A DNA stretch of 64,000 nucleotides from Oscillospiraceae bacterium (GCA_900770195.1 CAAGJI010000092.1:112458-176457); one strand, 5' to 3'; counted from the stretch's first letter, positions 36,552-44,540 are shown. Notes: generated by a model not told the origin, from the sequence alone. Made by a program: numbers and translations.

Positions 36552-36590
36552 AAAAAAACATTCTCTTGAAAAATTTTCACAAGAGAATGT
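36552..36590 (-). terminator. Intrinsic terminator of the flavin reductase-like gene
   Basis: On the minus strand ACATTCTCTTG pairs with CAAGAGAATGT around an 11-base loop, then TTTTTTTG. The T tract runs directly into the ribosome site of the downstream acetyltransferase gene, so any read-through would feed that gene. Confidence 0.85.
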
Positions 36591-36600
36591 TTTAGTAAAT

Positions 36601-37161
36601 TTACTTTAATTTTGCACCATCACTGAATGCCTTACCAACAATCTCACCAAGTGCAACATAATTATGATTAAACGGATCATATGTTATAGGCTTTGCCTTT
36701 TTAACATCAACATTTCCATCTTTATCAAGAACTTTTTCATCAACACTCAAATTAACTATTTTACCCACAAGTCTGCAAGTTTTTTCATCATAGCTTATAA
36801 GTTCACATTCAAGTGCTATAGGAAGTTCATCTATCAATGGAGCATCTACAAAATCAGACTTAACTGCTGTAAACCCTGACTTTTTGAACTTTTCAGGGTC
36901 TTTATTTCCTGAAACAATTCCCACATAATCACAGGCAACCACATTTTCAACATTTGCCATACTTACAGTAAATGCTTTTCTTTTAAGTATATTTGCCGTT
37001 GTTTTATGTGTCGAACCCATATCAAAAGATATTTCCGCTTCACCGCTTATTCCTGCCCAAGCTGCATTCATAACGTCAGGATTACCATTTTCATCATAAG
37101 TTGCAACCATAAAAACAGGCTGCGGATAGGTACACGGTTTTACGCCAAGATTTTTTCTCAT
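36601..37161 (-). CDS. Flavin reductase-like FMN-binding protein
   Basis: The 186-residue protein belongs to the flavin reductase/FMN-binding split-barrel family: an N-terminal CTYPQPVFMVATYDENG, NAAWAGISG, STHKTTANILKRKAFTVSM and CDYVGIVSG, which line the FMN pocket in relatives. These proteins reduce flavin with NAD(P)H or pass electrons to partners in anaerobes. The exact partner is unknown and no rubredoxin or flavodoxin is adjacent. AATGGAGG lies upstream of the ATG. It is 24 bp after the cohesin-like lipoprotein gene and may share its promoter. Confidence 0.8.
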   Translation of the reverse strand: MRKNLGVKPCTYPQPVFMVATYDENGNPDVMNAAWAGISGEAEISFDMGSTHKTTANILKRKAFTVSMANVENVVACDYVGIVSGNKDPEKFKKSGFTAVKSDFVDAPLIDELPIALECELISYDEKTCRLVGKIVNLSVDEKVLDKDGNVDVKKAKPITYDPFNHNYVALGEIVGKAFSDGAKLK

Positions 37162-37185
37162 AAAAATGCCTCCATTACAAGAAAA

Positions 37186-38118
37186 TTACTCACTTAAAGT
37201 TATTATATCCTCTGCATCCTTACCAACTGAAAGTCCCTGATATTCAAGGGCATTTGAATCAAATGAGAAGTTAAATACAAATGCAACAAGTCCTGGATTA
37301 TTGCTTACATTAAACTTTACTTCAATCGTATCTCCTGTTTTTGCTGTAATTGAATCAACTGAAATTGTAAAGTTTCCATCTGTAGGCGAATCTACTGATG
37401 GTGCCTGTGCATTTCCCACTGTTACATAGCCATTTATAAGGTCAGGTGCAAGTGTTTCTGCTTCCCAGTTTGCAACATCTGCCTTTGTTATATCTATCGG
37501 ATAGCTTCCGTCAGGAGTTGTATCCTTAACTTTGAAGGTCGCAACAAGAAATTCGCCATCAAAAACATAGTTTTCACTCTTTGTCATATCGAGCCAATAT
37601 GTCTTGGCAATTGTTGTTTTTGAAACATAATTCGGATCAGAAACACTTCCTCCGTTTCCATTTGCTGAACCATTTCCGGAAACCGCTTTTGTTTCAGCAT
37701 TTCCATTGGCATCTGTCTGAACTTCGCCCTTGTCGTTCGTCACTTCAACATACTGATTTGAACCACTGCCATTAGAAGCATTGCCTGAAGAATTACTTCC
37801 TGAAGAACCATCGCTTTCTGTTGCATCCTGATTATTTTCAGCTGCACCTTCCTGACTATCCTGATCATCAAGTGTTACTGTAAGATTCTGTTTAAGTGCT
37901 GCTGATGCCTGTTCAGAATCAACTGAATCTGCTGAAATTGACTCATCATCTGAGGCTGAATCATCTTCATCTGATACTGACTCATCTGCTGACTTGCTTA
38001 CAGAACTGCTTGACTTATCTTTATCTTTGCTTTTATCTTTTTTACCGCATGCACCAAAAGTTGAACCAATTGCAGCAACAAGTGCTATTGCGATAATCTT
38101 CTTATATACGTTTCTCAT
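37186..38118 (-). CDS. Lipoprotein with cohesin-like halves in reversed order
   Basis: The 310-residue protein has a signal peptide ending in a lipobox (TFGAC, Cys24), so it should be tethered to the outer face of the membrane. Residues 25 to about 160 are a Lys, then Ser/Asp/Gly/Asn-rich linker. Residues about 163-240 resemble the C-terminal half of a cohesin (FDGEFLVATFKVKDTTPDGS, then NGYVTVG). Residues 249-310 resemble the N-terminal half (TAKTGDTIEVKFNVSNNPGL, then FNFSFDSNALEYQGLSVG), where the protein stops. The order is the reverse of a usual cohesin, so this could be a circular permutant or two partial modules. AAAGGAT precedes the ATG. Dockerin enzymes elsewhere in the window make an anchoring role plausible. 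Confidence 0.62.
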   Translation of the reverse strand: MRNVYKKIIAIALVAAIGSTFGACGKKDKSKDKDKSSSSVSKSADESVSDEDDSASDDESISADSVDSEQASAALKQNLTVTLDDQDSQEGAAENNQDATESDGSSGSNSSGNASNGSGSNQYVEVTNDKGEVQTDANGNAETKAVSGNGSANGNGGSVSDPNYVSKTTIAKTYWLDMTKSENYVFDGEFLVATFKVKDTTPDGSYPIDITKADVANWEAETLAPDLINGYVTVGNAQAPSVDSPTDGNFTISVDSITAKTGDTIEVKFNVSNNPGLVAFVFNFSFDSNALEYQGLSVGKDAEDIITLSE

Positions 38119-38151
38119 AATATAGATCCTTTCAGAATATTATATAAACTT

Positions 38152-38180
38152 ATTATACCCACTTTTATCTTAAAAGTCAA
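38152..38180 (-). promoter_or_regulatory. Promoter of the cohesin-like lipoprotein gene
   Basis: TTGACT (38175-38180), 17 bases, TATAAT (38152-38157) on the minus strand, 34 bp upstream of the start. The 304-bp gap up to 38422 holds this promoter and the divergent one at 38323. The rest is AT-rich, with two copies of ATTTTCACATATTTTTT about 76 bp apart and no visible gene. Confidence 0.8.
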
Positions 38181-38322
38181 TAGCTTTTCCTTAATTTTCA
38201 CATATTTTTTTATATAATCACCGCATTCTATCATAAACATTCAATAATGTTGAAAATATTTTATCTTATTTTCACATATTTTTTTCAGGAATCTTCTCAC
38301 TTTAAAAAAAATTTCTGTTCTC

Positions 38323-38351
38323 TTGAAATTTATAAAAAAATAGTGTATAAT
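38323..38351 (+). promoter_or_regulatory. Promoter of the prepilin peptidase gene
   Basis: TTGAAA (38323-38328), 17 bases, TATAAT (38346-38351). A strong ribosome site AAGGAGG at 38383-38389 follows. Confidence 0.75.
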
Positions 38352-38393
38352 AAATATAGTATATTTTTATTTATTTTTTATTAAGGAGGATAT

Positions 38394-38483
38394 ATGACAG
38401 CTTATTTGTCATATAATTTATTATGTTATATTTGTGTTATTTTGTTTTATATGCTCTTGTATTTATTACAGGTGCCTGTATAG
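38394..38483 (+). CDS. Leader ORF overlapping the prepilin peptidase start (29 codons)
   Basis: The only good ribosome site here (AAGGAGG at 38383-38389) serves an ATG at 38394 that opens a 29-codon, hydrophobic ORF (MTAYLSYNLLCYICV...) ending in TAG at 38483, in a different frame from the peptidase. The ATG also lies within a perfect 9-bp inverted repeat, TATATGACA / TGTCATATA (38391-38399 and 38407-38415), which could mask it. It may be a regulatory leader peptide, or show that one base is missing and this is the real N terminus. I cannot tell which. Confidence 0.4.
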   Translation: MTAYLSYNLLCYICVILFYMLLYLLQVPV

Positions 38484-39199
38484 GTAGTTTTCTTAATGTG
38501 TGTATTTACAGACTGCCAAAAGAAGAATCTCTTATCAAGAAAAATTCTCACTGTATGACATGCGGTGCTTACATAAAAAGAAGAGACCTTATACCAATTG
38601 TAAGCTGGATTATTTTGAAAGGCAGATGCAGAAACTGCGGAACTAAAATATCACCAAGATATACAGTTGTTGAACTTCTCAATGCTGTTATTTATCTTGT
38701 AACTTTTATTTTCATAAAAAATATTGCCCTTGCAGCTATTCTTTGTCTGCTGTATTCAGCACTTATTGTAGTCTTTTTTACAGATTGGGATACTCAGACA
38801 ATAAATATATATAACATATTGTTTATTGCTCTTCTCGGCATTCCTAAATGGCTTTTAACATCAGATTATACAGGCGTTTCTATAGTATCTCAATTGTTAG
38901 GTGCTGTTGTTATAGGCTTGCCTTTGTTCATTCTTGTTTTTGTGACAAATGAGCGTGCTATGGGATATGGCGATGCTTATCTTATGGCAGCAGCAGGCTT
39001 TTTCCTTGGTGTAAAATCAATTATAATTGCTGCTTTTATAGGCTTAATTATCGGCTGTATTGCAGGACTTATAAATAAATATAAAACAGGTGAATCTGCC
39101 TTTGCTTTCGGACCATATCTTTCAATAGGAATCGCTGTTGCATCTGTTTTTGGTATTAAACTTGCTGATTTATATCTTTCAATCACAGGTCTTTCTTGA
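38423..39199 (+). CDS. Prepilin peptidase (A24 family, type IV leader peptidase)
   Basis: The 258-residue polytopic aspartic peptidase cleaves and often N-methylates prepilins at the inner face of the membrane. It shows GACIGSFLNVCIYRLPKEES at the N terminus, a zinc-like four-Cys region (CMTCGAYIKRRD and CRNCGTKI), FFTDWDTQTINIYN with the first catalytic Asp, and AMGYGDAYLMAAAGFFLG with the second. The length from the ATG at 38423 matches the family, yet no ribosome site precedes it; the strong AAGGAGG belongs to the overlapping ORF at 38394. No pilin or secretion ATPase is present in the window. A weak stem-loop (39200-39235) follows. Confidence 0.88.
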   Translation: MLYLCYFVLYALVFITGACIGSFLNVCIYRLPKEESLIKKNSHCMTCGAYIKRRDLIPIVSWIILKGRCRNCGTKISPRYTVVELLNAVIYLVTFIFIKNIALAAILCLLYSALIVVFFTDWDTQTINIYNILFIALLGIPKWLLTSDYTGVSIVSQLLGAVVIGLPLFILVFVTNERAMGYGDAYLMAAAGFFLGVKSIIIAAFIGLIIGCIAGLINKYKTGESAFAFGPYLSIGIAVASVFGIKLADLYLSITGLS

Positions 39200-39246
39200 A
39201 AAATTTCCTAAAACAAAACTTTTTTAGGAAATTTTGAATTTGAGTA

Positions 39247-39275
39247 TTGAAATTTGTTATATAAAATGATATAAT
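39247..39275 (+). promoter_or_regulatory. Promoter of the candidate small RNA
   Basis: TTGAAA (39247-39252), 17 bases, TATAAT (39270-39275). There is no plus-strand gene downstream; the next gene is convergent. Confidence 0.65.
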
Positions 39276-39281
39276 AATATT

Positions 39282-39400
39282 GTTGGAGAATTATCCCACA
39301 TATACGGCTTATTTTCGGAAATGCCGTCGTACTTATATGATATAGTTTTATATACTTAATATGAACAGCAGAGGCTCAAAACCTCTGCTGTTCGCTTTTA
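39282..39400 (+). ncRNA. Candidate structured small RNA, about 115 nt
   Basis: Between a consensus promoter (TATAAT at 39270) and a strong terminator, about 115 nt carry no meaningful ORF. The RNA can fold into an arm CATATACGGC...GCCG...TATATG (39298-39344 region) capped by ATTT-TCGG-AAAT, then a small AT hairpin, then the terminator. It lies antisense to the 3' end of the gene ending at 39376 only through the terminator. I do not recognise a known family such as SRP, 6S, tmRNA or a riboswitch class. Transcription is inferred from the sequence alone. Confidence 0.45.
39363..39400 (+). terminator. Intrinsic terminator of the candidate small RNA
   Basis: GAACAGCAGAGG (39363-39374) pairs exactly with CCTCTGCTGTTC (39382-39393) around CTCAAAA, then GCTTTTAT. 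On the minus strand the T run is missing, so it mainly serves plus-strand transcription, although the convergent gene's stop (39376-39378) lies in its loop. Confidence 0.82.
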
Positions 39401-40440
39401 TAAAAGTATTCATCGTACATCATATCTGCAAATGCTGATATATTTTCTTCGCTGTATTCAATTTCAGATGAAAAGCTACATACAGCGTCTATACAGCCGT
39501 TTAAACAATTTTTTGAATTATCAGTATAGATACGTGTAAATTCAAACCGAAGGTATTCAGCAGCCGTCACAGCCATTCTCACAGATGATAATATTTCATC
39601 TGAATAAGCACATTTTATAAAATACCTCATAATAAAATATTGCACTATATTAAGCAGATATTTTTCAGTATTGCTGTCAATTTCAAAAAGTTTTTTTGAT
39701 GCGTTTTCATACTGATAGTAATTTTTTACGTTATCTTCAAAACGCTTTTTATTTTTTTCTTCAAGAAAATCAAATTCATTGAATCTTTCCATAATATGCA
39801 AAAGATTTATTTTCAGATTTTTCCTGCATTTTTTTATATCAGGTATTTCATAATTGCAAGAATCTATATTATCTTGAAGTTTATCGGCAAAATCAAGAAT
39901 TATGGACAATTTTTCTTCAAATCTAATATTCATATCCTGAATTATGCTATATAAAATATCTCTACAGGAACAAAGAAAATTATACATTTTCAAAGAAACT
40001 TCATCTATTCCATCTTCGTTTTTTTCGTCTGTTATAATATCTTCAAAAGTCAATCCTACTTTATGATTTATTATTACTTCAGCAGCTTCTTCACAGCAGA
40101 GCCCTACTCCACCCTCTTTTATATTTCCAAACCATTCAAAAAATCTTGGGTGAAGTTTGCAAATCTCACACATTTTATCTTCTCCAAGTTCTGTATATAT
40201 GCTGCATAGTCCGTTTTCTGTTAAAAGCGGACATTTTTGGTTGTTGTCAAGTTTAAAATGAGGCGTTTCTTTGTATTCAATTGAATTTCTGATTTTATCG
40301 CCAAACTTTCCGCCTGCTTTTTTATAAATATCAAGTGAATTTTCGTCAATGTCTATTTCCCAATTCTGACAGCACGTGTTTCTGCATTTGTCAGCCTTGC
40401 ATTTAAAATCTTTATAATAATCAGGAACATGTAATATCAT
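39376..40440 (-). CDS. Cys-cluster protein of the FliB (flagellin lysine-N-methylase)-like family
   Basis: The 354-residue protein begins HVPDYYKDFKCKADKCRNTC, an N-terminal set of paired cysteines, followed by CPLLTENGLCSIYTELGE, MCEICKLHPRFFEWF and LCCEEAAEVI. This Cys pattern, which may hold a metal cluster, is shared with proteins annotated as FliB-like flagellin lysine-N-methylases. The C-terminal two thirds are helical and less conserved. No flagellar gene is in the window, so the methylase name should be treated as a family label and not as function. GAGAGG lies upstream of the ATG. It follows the iorAB-ligase unit but is separated from it by a terminator. Confidence 0.6.
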   Translation of the reverse strand: MILHVPDYYKDFKCKADKCRNTCCQNWEIDIDENSLDIYKKAGGKFGDKIRNSIEYKETPHFKLDNNQKCPLLTENGLCSIYTELGEDKMCEICKLHPRFFEWFGNIKEGGVGLCCEEAAEVIINHKVGLTFEDIITDEKNEDGIDEVSLKMYNFLCSCRDILYSIIQDMNIRFEEKLSIILDFADKLQDNIDSCNYEIPDIKKCRKNLKINLLHIMERFNEFDFLEEKNKKRFEDNVKNYYQYENASKKLFEIDSNTEKYLLNIVQYFIMRYFIKCAYSDEILSSVRMAVTAAEYLRFEFTRIYTDNSKNCLNGCIDAVCSFSSEIEYSEENISAFADMMYDEYFYKSEQQRF

Positions 40441-40454
40441 TTTTATATCCTCTC

Positions 40455-40488
40455 AAAATAAAGTACAGCCGCAAAACGACTGTACTTT
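40455..40488 (-). terminator. Terminator after the acid-CoA ligase gene
   Basis: On the minus strand AAAGTACAGTCG pairs with CGGCTGTACTTT around TTTTG, followed by ATTTTG. It lies 8 bp after the ligase stop and directly upstream of the ribosome site of the FliB-like gene. Confidence 0.8.
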
Positions 40489-40496
40489 TATTTTTA

Positions 40497-42131
40497 TTAA
40501 GCCTTGTTTTCTTTCATTACAAGATTTTCTGCACTGTACATTTTTCTAAGTTTAGGCTTTTCTATTTTTCCTGTTGGATTTCTTGGTACGTCTGCAAAAA
40601 TAATCTTCTTTGGACGCTTATATCTCGGCATTCCAAGACAGAATTCGTTTATTTCTTCTTCTGTACATTCAACACCCTTTTTAAGCTCGATAATGGCTGC
40701 TGCAATTTCTCCAAGTCTTTCATCAGGCAAACCGATAACTGCAACGTCCTTTATTTTATCATACTTTGAAAGGAAATTTTCAATTTCAACAGGATAAAGA
40801 TTTTCACCGCCTGTTATAACGACATCTTTTTTTCTGTCTACAAGGAAATAAAACCCGTCTTCGTCCTGCATAGCCATATCGCCTGTCCAAAGCCAGCCAT
40901 CGTGAAGTACTTCCGCTGTTGCTTCAGAATTTTTATAGTAGCATTTCATAACTCCCGGACCTTTTACAGCAAGTTCACCTACTTCTCCCTGCTTGACTTC
41001 TTCGCCCTTTTCATTTATAATCTTAGCTTCCCAGCCATAACCCGGTATACCTATTGCACCAACTTTATCGATATTCTCAATTCCAAGATGAATACAACCC
41101 GGTCCAATTGATTCGCTAAGTCCATAATTTGTATCATAGTCATGATTTGGGAAATATTTTTTCCATCTCTTTATAAGACTCTGCGGTACAGGCTGTGCAC
41201 CTATGTGCATAAGTCGCCAATGTGACAAATCATAATCTTCAAGCTTAACCGTTCCGTTTTCAATTGCTTCAAGTATATCCTGTGCCCACGGAACAAGAAG
41301 CCATACTATTGTACATTTTTCTTTGTCAACAGTTTCAAGAATTGTCTGCGGTGTTACACCTTTGAGTAAAACTGCCTTACTTCCTGTTAAAAGACTTCCA
41401 AACCAATGCATTTTTGCACCCGTGTGATAAAGAGGTGGAATGCAAAGGAACACATCATCTTTTGTTGTCTTGTGGTGATTCTGTTCTACTTTGCACGAAT
41501 GCATAAGACTTCTGTGTGTATGTAAAATTGCTTTTGGAAATCCTGTTGTACCTGATGAAAAATAAATTGCTGCATCATCATCATCTGTAAGTGGAACACC
41601 CGGTGCAACACTTGCACAATTTGATGTGAGTTTGTCATAGTCTTCAGCAAATGAAGGACAATCTCCGCCAACATAAAGCAAAATTCTCTTTTTGCCTATT
41701 TCTTCGGCAATATTTTCAATTCTTCCAATAAATTCAGGTCCAAAAACAAGTATATCAACATCTGCAAGGTCAAGACAATACTTTATTTCTTCTGAACTGT
41801 ATCTGTAGTTCATAGGCACAACTATTGCACCTGTTTTAAGAATACCAAAATAAATTGGCAGCCATTCAAGACAGTTCATCAATAATATTGCTACTTTATG
41901 ACCTTTTCTTACTCCTCTGCTTTGTAGAAACTGTGCAAAACGGTTAGCTTTTTCGTCAAAAACTCTCCATGTTATTTCACGTCTGTACTGAAGATCACCT
42001 GTTGATTCAATAAGATTATAATCTTTCCATAAAACTTTTCTTTTTTCCTGAATTTTAGGGTTTATATCAACAAGACAAACATCATCGCCATAATGTTCTG
42101 CGTTGTATTCAAGAATATCTGTAATAGGCAT
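40497..42131 (-). CDS. AMP-forming acyl/aryl-acid-CoA ligase
   Basis: The 544-residue ANL-superfamily enzyme activates a carboxylic acid through an acyl-adenylate to its CoA thioester. The P-loop motif YFSSGTTGFPKAILHTHRS, then TNYGLSESIGPG, GWLWTGDMAMQDEDG and the hinge region DRKKDVVITGGENLYPVEIE are all present, and the C-terminal catalytic Lys lies in RNPTGKIEKPKLR. The family name alone does not reveal the acid, but the position 14 bp after iorB suggests an aryl acetate, which the neighbouring oxidoreductase would produce or consume. It has a full length and an intact motif set. Confidence 0.82.
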   Translation of the reverse strand: MPITDILEYNAEHYGDDVCLVDINPKIQEKRKVLWKDYNLIESTGDLQYRREITWRVFDEKANRFAQFLQSRGVRKGHKVAILLMNCLEWLPIYFGILKTGAIVVPMNYRYSSEEIKYCLDLADVDILVFGPEFIGRIENIAEEIGKKRILLYVGGDCPSFAEDYDKLTSNCASVAPGVPLTDDDDAAIYFSSGTTGFPKAILHTHRSLMHSCKVEQNHHKTTKDDVFLCIPPLYHTGAKMHWFGSLLTGSKAVLLKGVTPQTILETVDKEKCTIVWLLVPWAQDILEAIENGTVKLEDYDLSHWRLMHIGAQPVPQSLIKRWKKYFPNHDYDTNYGLSESIGPGCIHLGIENIDKVGAIGIPGYGWEAKIINEKGEEVKQGEVGELAVKGPGVMKCYYKNSEATAEVLHDGWLWTGDMAMQDEDGFYFLVDRKKDVVITGGENLYPVEIENFLSKYDKIKDVAVIGLPDERLGEIAAAIIELKKGVECTEEEINEFCLGMPRYKRPKKIIFADVPRNPTGKIEKPKLRKMYSAENLVMKENKA

Positions 42132-42145
42132 TTTATTTATGCTCC

Positions 42146-42718
42146 TTATTTTAAATTGTAACCTGCTTCAAATGCAGCTTTATTTATTTCAATTGTTTTT
42201 GGCGGAACTGTTTTTTCTATAACATCAAGCCACTGTTCTTTTGTGAAATGCATACTCTGTGCGGCAACGCCAAGAATTATAACGTTAAATACTCTTGGGT
42301 TTCCAAGTTTTAGGCTTTCTGCCGTTGCATCAAGAGAAATAACTTTATATTCTTTTTTAAGATTTTCTATAATATTTTCAGGATACTCTGCTTTTCCTAT
42401 AACTACAGGCATAGGGTCAATTCTTGTATCATTTACTATTATAACTCCATCTTTTTTCAAATAATGTGCATATCTGAGTGCTTCAAGTCTTTCAAAAGCA
42501 ATAAGAATATCTGCCTGACCTTCTTCAACGACAGGTTCATTTACTTTGTCACCATATCTTACGAAAGTAACAACGCTTCCGCCTCTCTGTGCCATTCCGT
42601 GAACCTCTGAAAGCTTAACATCGTATCCGCCTTCAAGAGTAATAGCACCAAGTATACGGCTTGTTAAAAGCGTTCCCTGTCCGCCTACGCCTACTATCAT
42701 AATATTAACTGTTTTCAT
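42146..42718 (-). CDS. iorB: Indolepyruvate:ferredoxin oxidoreductase, beta subunit
   Basis: IorB is the gamma-type partner of the 2-oxoacid oxidoreductase that converts aryl pyruvates, CoA and ferredoxin to aryl-acetyl-CoA and CO2. The 190-residue protein shows NIMIVGVGGQGTLLTSRILG at the N terminus, SEVHGMAQRGGSV and PVVEEGQADILIAFERLEALR. I start it at the ATG at 42718, one base after the iorA stop (TAATATG); a longer frame to 42835 lies wholly in the end of iorA. AGG upstream sits inside iorA, so it is translationally coupled. Confidence 0.92.
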   Translation of the reverse strand: MKTVNIMIVGVGGQGTLLTSRILGAITLEGGYDVKLSEVHGMAQRGGSVVTFVRYGDKVNEPVVEEGQADILIAFERLEALRYAHYLKKDGVIIVNDTRIDPMPVVIGKAEYPENIIENLKKEYKVISLDATAESLKLGNPRVFNVIILGVAAQSMHFTKEQWLDVIEKTVPPKTIEINKAAFEAGYNLK

Positions 42719-42719
42719 A

Positions 42720-44474
42720 TTACTTACCTGCCTTTTCATTAGGTGTAAATCCAATTGCACCAAACTTACACTTTTGCATACAAAGTCCACAGCCGTTGCA
42801 CATAATCTTGTCGATTGAAATTGTACCGTCTGCATTTTTTGTCATAGCAGGACATCCTGGTGCAAGACAAAGTCCGCATTTTTTACACTTTTCTTTTATT
42901 TCAAAACATTTACCCTTTGGAACAAATGATTTAAGCAATGCACATGGTGATTTTGTTATAATTACAGATACTGCATCTCTTTCAAGTTCCTGCTTTAAAA
43001 GTTTTTCAATTCCTTCTGTATCAAATGCATCTATTTCATAAACATTTTCAATTCCCATTGCCTTGCAAAGGTGATATATATTTATTGCGTAAGTTGTTTC
43101 ACCCTTTAAAGTTTTACCTGTTGCAGGGTGATCCTGATGACCTGTCATACCTGTTGTTGAGTTATCAAGTATCATAACTGTTCCGCATGACTTATTATAT
43201 ACCATATTCATAAGTGAATTAACGCCTGTATGGAGAAAAGTAGAATCGCCTATAAGTGCAACCCAGTTCTTTATGTAATCTCTGCCTTTTGCCTTTTCCA
43301 TTCCGTGAAGTGTTGAAATACTTGCACCCATACATACATTGAAATCAACAACATTAAGAGGGTCAACTGCACCAAGTGTATAACAGCCTATATCCCCTGC
43401 ACCATGTATTTTCATCTTCTTTAAAACTGAATATACGCTTCTGTGAGGACAACCCGGACACAAAACAGGAGGTCTTACAACTGCATTTGCAGGTGCTTTA
43501 ACTTCAACTTTTTCTCCAAGTATTGCCTCTCTTAACATATTTGCTGAATATTCGCCCTGTATTGTAAATATTTCTTTACCAATACATTTTATTCCCCACG
43601 ATTTAACCTGTTCTTCAATTACAGGTTCAAGTTCTTCAACTATGTAAAGTTTATCAACTTTTGAAGCAAATTCTTCTATTAATTTTTTTGGAAGAGGGTT
43701 CACTATTCCAAGTTTTAAAACTGATGCATCTGGAAGTACTTCCTTAACATACTGATACGGAATACCGCTTGTTATAACACCTATTTCTGTGCTGTTATAT
43801 TCTGTTTTATTTATATCCATAGAACAGGCATCTTCTGCAAGCTTATTCATAAGCTGTTCTTTAACAATATGCCTTGCCTTTGCATTTGCAGGCATTAAAA
43901 CATTTTTCTTTATATTTCTGACATATGGTTTATCTTCCGGAACAACTCTTTCTTCTATATTAACTATACCCTGTGAATGTGCAAGACGTGTTGTTGTTCT
44001 TACAATAACAGGTGTATCATATTCTTCACTTAATTCAAAAGCTTTTTTAGTAAAAATTCTTGCTTCTTCACTGTCTGACGGCTCAAGTACAGGAACAACT
44101 GCTGCCCTTGCAACCATTCTTGTATCCTGTTCATTCTGTGAACTGTATATACCCGGATCATCGGCTGCAACAAGAACAAGTCCGCCGTTTACTCCTGCAT
44201 ATGAAATTGAATAAAGCGGGTCTGCTGCAACATTAACACCAACAAGTTTCATTGATGCCATTGCTCTGACACCTGCTATTGATGCACCTATTGCAACTTC
44301 CATTGCAACTTTTTCATTTGGTGCCCATTCTGCATAAACCTCTTTATATTTAGCTATGTTTTCGCTTATTTCTGTACTTGGCGTACCAGGATATGCACTT
44401 GAAACCTTGCATCCTGCTTCCCATGCTCCCTGTGCAATTGCTGCATTGCCAAGCATAATCTTTCTTTTTTCCAA
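42720..44474 (-). CDS. iorA: Indolepyruvate:ferredoxin oxidoreductase, alpha subunit
   Basis: IorA is the TPP- and Fe-S-containing subunit. The 584-residue protein has the N-terminal pyrimidine-binding domain (LGNAAIAQGAWEAGCKVSSA, PGTPSTEI), CPGCPHRSVYSVLKK at the start of the TPP domain, GDSTFLHTGVNSLMNMVYN as the TPP/Mg motif, and two C-terminal ferredoxin-like [4Fe-4S] motifs: CKKCGLCLAPGCP and CNGCGLCMQKCKFGAIG. The start is a TTG at 44474 with AGAAGG seven bases upstream, giving the typical N terminus of relatives; an ATG six codons later is the alternative. It heads a unit with iorB and an acid-CoA ligase. Confidence 0.93.
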   Translation of the reverse strand: MEKRKIMLGNAAIAQGAWEAGCKVSSAYPGTPSTEISENIAKYKEVYAEWAPNEKVAMEVAIGASIAGVRAMASMKLVGVNVAADPLYSISYAGVNGGLVLVAADDPGIYSSQNEQDTRMVARAAVVPVLEPSDSEEARIFTKKAFELSEEYDTPVIVRTTTRLAHSQGIVNIEERVVPEDKPYVRNIKKNVLMPANAKARHIVKEQLMNKLAEDACSMDINKTEYNSTEIGVITSGIPYQYVKEVLPDASVLKLGIVNPLPKKLIEEFASKVDKLYIVEELEPVIEEQVKSWGIKCIGKEIFTIQGEYSANMLREAILGEKVEVKAPANAVVRPPVLCPGCPHRSVYSVLKKMKIHGAGDIGCYTLGAVDPLNVVDFNVCMGASISTLHGMEKAKGRDYIKNWVALIGDSTFLHTGVNSLMNMVYNKSCGTVMILDNSTTGMTGHQDHPATGKTLKGETTYAINIYHLCKAMGIENVYEIDAFDTEGIEKLLKQELERDAVSVIITKSPCALLKSFVPKGKCFEIKEKCKKCGLCLAPGCPAMTKNADGTISIDKIMCNGCGLCMQKCKFGAIGFTPNEKAGK

Positions 44475-44511
44475 ACAAAGACCTTCTTTCTTGTAAAATC
44501 ATATAAATATT

Positions 44512-44540
44512 ATTATACTATAAATCTGCTTTTTTTTCAA
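44512..44540 (-). promoter_or_regulatory. Promoter of the iorA-iorB-ligase operon
   Basis: TTGAAA (44535-44540), 17 bases, TATAAT (44512-44517) on the minus strand, 38 bp upstream of the TTG start of iorA. Confidence 0.75.

Noticed and set aside
38190..38290. Two copies of ATTTTCACATATTTTTT about 76 bp apart, considered as a CRISPR or regulatory repeat
   Set aside because: Only two copies, no regular spacing and a very AT-rich composition; chance similarity is likely.
39376..40440. Flagellin lysine-N-methylase as a functional name
   Set aside because: The Cys pattern supports the family but no flagellin or flagellar gene is seen, so only the family label is kept.
43789..44214. A 141-codon plus-strand ORF
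   Set aside because: It lies wholly antisense to iorA, whose motifs are intact; its composition is the shadow of the coding strand.
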